From: Dyella_A ginsengisoli
GTDB lineage: Bacteria > Pseudomonadota > Gammaproteobacteria > Xanthomonadales > Rhodanobacteraceae
Assembly: GCF_044904665.1 (NCBI RefSeq)
Contig: NZ_JADIKM010000001.1
Coordinates: 806,001 to 870,000, forward strand
Direction of reading: 5' to 3'
Length of the DNA: 64,000 nucleotides
This document shows, piece after piece, positions 62,215 to 64,000 of the stretch; the first letter of the stretch is position 1, and the number at the start of each line of letters is the position of its first letter. A program made the position numbers and the translations under genes. The notes below the pieces were generated by a model, which was not told the origin of the DNA, ran no database searches, and was given only the letters and a program-made list of their open reading frames with translations.

Positions 62215-63246
62215 TCAGGGTTGACCGACCACCAGCACGGTGAAGCTGCCCGGCAGCATCCCGGGCCAGCCGCGCGCGTTCTTCTTGGTGCCCGGGGTGG
62301 CGGTGGAGAGATAGAGACGGTGCGTCTGCGGATCAAGCGTCATGGTGCGCGCGCTCTTTTGCGTGGGGACGGTGGCGGCGACGGTGTAGTGGTCGGCGTC
62401 GTCTTCGTGCACGACGGTGATCGTGCCGCTGCGGCCGTTGGAGCTATAGGCCATGGCGGTGGCCGGATCGAAGGCCGCGGCGTCGGGGCCGTCGCCGATC
62501 GCCACCGTGGCGACCTGCTTGCCGGTGTTTGCGTCGGTCACCACCATGATGCGGTTGTCGCAGACCGAGAACAGGCGATGGTGCGCGTTGTCCAGCGCCA
62601 GCCCGCTGGGCGATTCGCACGGCGCCAGCGACCAAGTGTGCAGCACGGCGTTGCTGCGTGTATCGAGCTCGACCAGCTCGGCCTTGTCCTCGATGTTCAC
62701 GTAGATGTGGCCGGCGCCGTCGGCCTGGGCGAATTCCGGCTTGCCGGGCAGGGTGATGGTGGCGATCACCGCGCGTTTGGCCGGGTCGATCACGCTGGCC
62801 GAGGCGCTGCGGCCGTTGAAGGTGAAGACGTGGCGCGAGGCTGCGTCGTAGAGGATCGCGTCCGGGTTCTGGCCGGTGCCGGCGATGGTGCCCAGCGGCT
62901 TCAGCGTGGCCAGGTCGAATACCGTCACCGAGGCGCTCGCGCCGTTGCTGGTGAAACCCTGCCCGAGATCCTCGGCGACGGCCACGCCGTGCACGCCGGC
63001 GGTGTCGGTGATGGTGCCGACCGGCTTGCCGCTGACGAGATCGACCACCACCACGCGGTCGCCGCGACTGACGAACAGATGCCGGTGCGGCGCATCCACG
63101 GAGAGGTAGTCCCAGCCGCCGGGGCCGCCCAGCGGCAGGCGGTCGATCACCTTCAGCGGAGCCGCGCCGCCGGCGTGCGCGGAAACGAGCGGCGCCAGCA
63201 GCAGGGCGAGGGCGGCGGGCAGGGCGGAGCGAAGCAGTGGCTTCAT
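62215..63246 (-). CDS. YncE-like periplasmic beta-propeller protein
   Basis: This 343-residue protein has a signal peptide (LPAALALLLAPLVSAHA, about 1-24) and a seven-bladed YVTN/YncE-type beta-propeller. Recurring strand patterns include HRHLFVSRGDRVVVVDLVSGKPVGTI, SVTVFDLATLKPLGTI, ASVIDPAKRAVIATI and IMVVTDANTGKQVATV. Such propellers bind ligands or proteins rather than catalyse. It starts 54 bp after the stop of an RND efflux permease gene on the same strand, so it is probably in that operon. Its role there is unknown. Confidence 0.85.
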   Translation of the reverse strand: MKPLLRSALPAALALLLAPLVSAHAGGAAPLKVIDRLPLGGPGGWDYLSVDAPHRHLFVSRGDRVVVVDLVSGKPVGTITDTAGVHGVAVAEDLGQGFTSNGASASVTVFDLATLKPLGTIAGTGQNPDAILYDAASRHVFTFNGRSASASVIDPAKRAVIATITLPGKPEFAQADGAGHIYVNIEDKAELVELDTRSNAVLHTWSLAPCESPSGLALDNAHHRLFSVCDNRIMVVTDANTGKQVATVAIGDGPDAAAFDPATAMAYSSNGRSGTITVVHEDDADHYTVAATVPTQKSARTMTLDPQTHRLYLSTATPGTKKNARGWPGMLPGSFTVLVVGQP

Positions 63247-63300
63247 GGCGGTGGTTCCCTTGCGGTGAGTGAAGAGAAACAGGCGAACGTGAGGGCGGGG

Positions 63301-64000
63301 TCAGGTCGCCGCCCGGCGATGCCGGCGCAGCACGGCGTACAGCACCGGCATCACCAGCAGCACCAGCGGCACCTGCACCAGCAGGCCGGCGATGATCGCC
63401 ACCGCCAGCGGCTGCTGCATCTGCGAGCCCTGGCCGATCGCCAGTGCCAGCGGCAGCAGGGTGAGCATGGCGGCGAGGGTGGACATCAGGATCGGCCGCG
63501 TGCGGTGCCGGCCGGCGCGATGCAGCGCATCGTGCAGCGGCAGCTCGCGCTGCGCATCGTCATCGTCGGCCTGCTGCAGCTCGGAGAAGTAGAAGATCGC
63601 CACTTCGGTGACGATGCCCACGATCATCGTCATGCCCATCATCGAGGAGATGTTGAGCTCGATGCCGGTGAGCCACAGCCCGATGAACACCGCCGGCAAG
63701 GCCAGCAGCGGCATCGCCAGGATCGCCAGCGCCACGCGGAAGCTTTCGTACAAAAACAGCAGCAGGGTGAACACCAGCGCGATCGCCGCCACCATCACGA
63801 TGGTGAGCCCGCGGAACGCCTGCTGCTGCTGCTGATACAGCCCGCCAAGCTGGTAGAACATGCCCTTGGGCAGCACGCCCGGCCTGCCCAGTGCCGCCTT
63901 CACGTCGGCGATCGCCGAACCCAGGCTGCGCCCGCTGATGCGGCCGGTGACCGCGACCATGCGCTTGAGGTTGTCGCGGGTGATCTGCGGCTGGCCCTGC
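63301..64000 (-). CDS. RND efflux permease, C-terminal part (5' end outside window)
   Basis: This is the C-terminal 233 residues of an inner-membrane RND pump, open to the window edge. The visible part begins with QGQPQITRDNLKRMVAVTGRISGR, typical of the HME/CusA-CzcA-like branch, where periplasmic subdomains precede the last helices. Five hydrophobic helices follow (IVMVAAIALVFTLLLFLY, ILAMPLLALPAVFIGLWL, MMGMTMIVGIVTEVAIFYF, TRPILMSTLAAMLTLLPLALAIG, LAVAIIAGLLVQVPLVLLVMPVLYAVL). An acidic loop QQADDDDAQRE lies between helices. Substrate is unknown, and a heavy-metal or broad-range pump is possible. A YncE-like protein gene follows. Confidence 0.88.
   Translation of the reverse strand, partial: QGQPQITRDNLKRMVAVTGRISGRSLGSAIADVKAALGRPGVLPKGMFYQLGGLYQQQQQAFRGLTIVMVAAIALVFTLLLFLYESFRVALAILAMPLLALPAVFIGLWLTGIELNISSMMGMTMIVGIVTEVAIFYFSELQQADDDDAQRELPLHDALHRAGRHRTRPILMSTLAAMLTLLPLALAIGQGSQMQQPLAVAIIAGLLVQVPLVLLVMPVLYAVLRRHRRAAT

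Overview
The window is a high-GC, gene-dense chromosomal segment of a gammaproteobacterium. Gene content and order point to the Xanthomonadales, most likely the Rhodanobacteraceae (Rhodanobacter, Dyella or Luteibacter-like). The signs are a division and cell-wall (dcw) cluster without murD, the lpxC - dciA - M23 peptidase - secA order, exported glycosidases, and a TPR-sulfotransferase. About 50 protein genes and one RNA gene (rnpB) are supported. I see no tRNA, rRNA, insertion sequence, prophage, integrase or CRISPR array.

Layout. 1-834 is the tail of a TPR protein. 960-6082 (minus) holds metK, a GGDEF diguanylate cyclase, dusB and a NupG-type nucleoside transporter. 6325-6939 is a LysE/RhtB exporter. 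7027-10157 is the classic yraN-lpoA block with divergent rsmI. rnpB (10261-10624) with its own terminator follows. 10918-27672 is the dcw cluster: mraZ, rsmH, ftsL, ftsI, murE, murF, mraY, ftsW, murG, murC, ddl, ftsQ, ftsA, ftsZ and lpxC. Nearly every junction from rsmH to ftsQ overlaps, so the block is probably one translationally coupled operon, with a typical MraZ operator in front. Then come dciA (minus), an M23 peptidase and secA.

32321-39277 (minus) is the outer-membrane biogenesis and ribosome-maturation operon lptD-surA-pdxA-ksgA-apaG-apaH. 39388-41492 (minus) holds a histone-deacetylase-like amidohydrolase, a PduO-type cobalamin adenosyltransferase and a 6-TM protein that matches BtuM, giving a small B12 uptake and activation pair. 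41622-44059 are two ubiquinone-pathway FAD monooxygenases, followed by an exported dienelactone-hydrolase-like protein and a TPR-sulfotransferase.

46831-53430 (minus) is the most accessory-looking part: an exported mannosidase cassette of GH2 beta-mannosidase, GH125 alpha-1,6-mannosidase and GH92 alpha-mannosidase. Together these could strip the mannose from N-glycans. The last part holds ispB, an MFS transporter, a DedA-rhodanese fusion, a large CHASE-PAS-GGDEF-EAL protein, an uncharacterised exported protein, ssb, a YncE-like beta-propeller and the C-terminal end of an RND efflux permease.

Most of the window is conserved housekeeping. I found no clearly undescribed system. The points most worth a second look are the missing murD, the BtuM and adenosyltransferase pair, the compact mannosidase cassette, the heptamer repeat over the rnpB promoter region, and the structured ftsZ-lpxC intergenic region.
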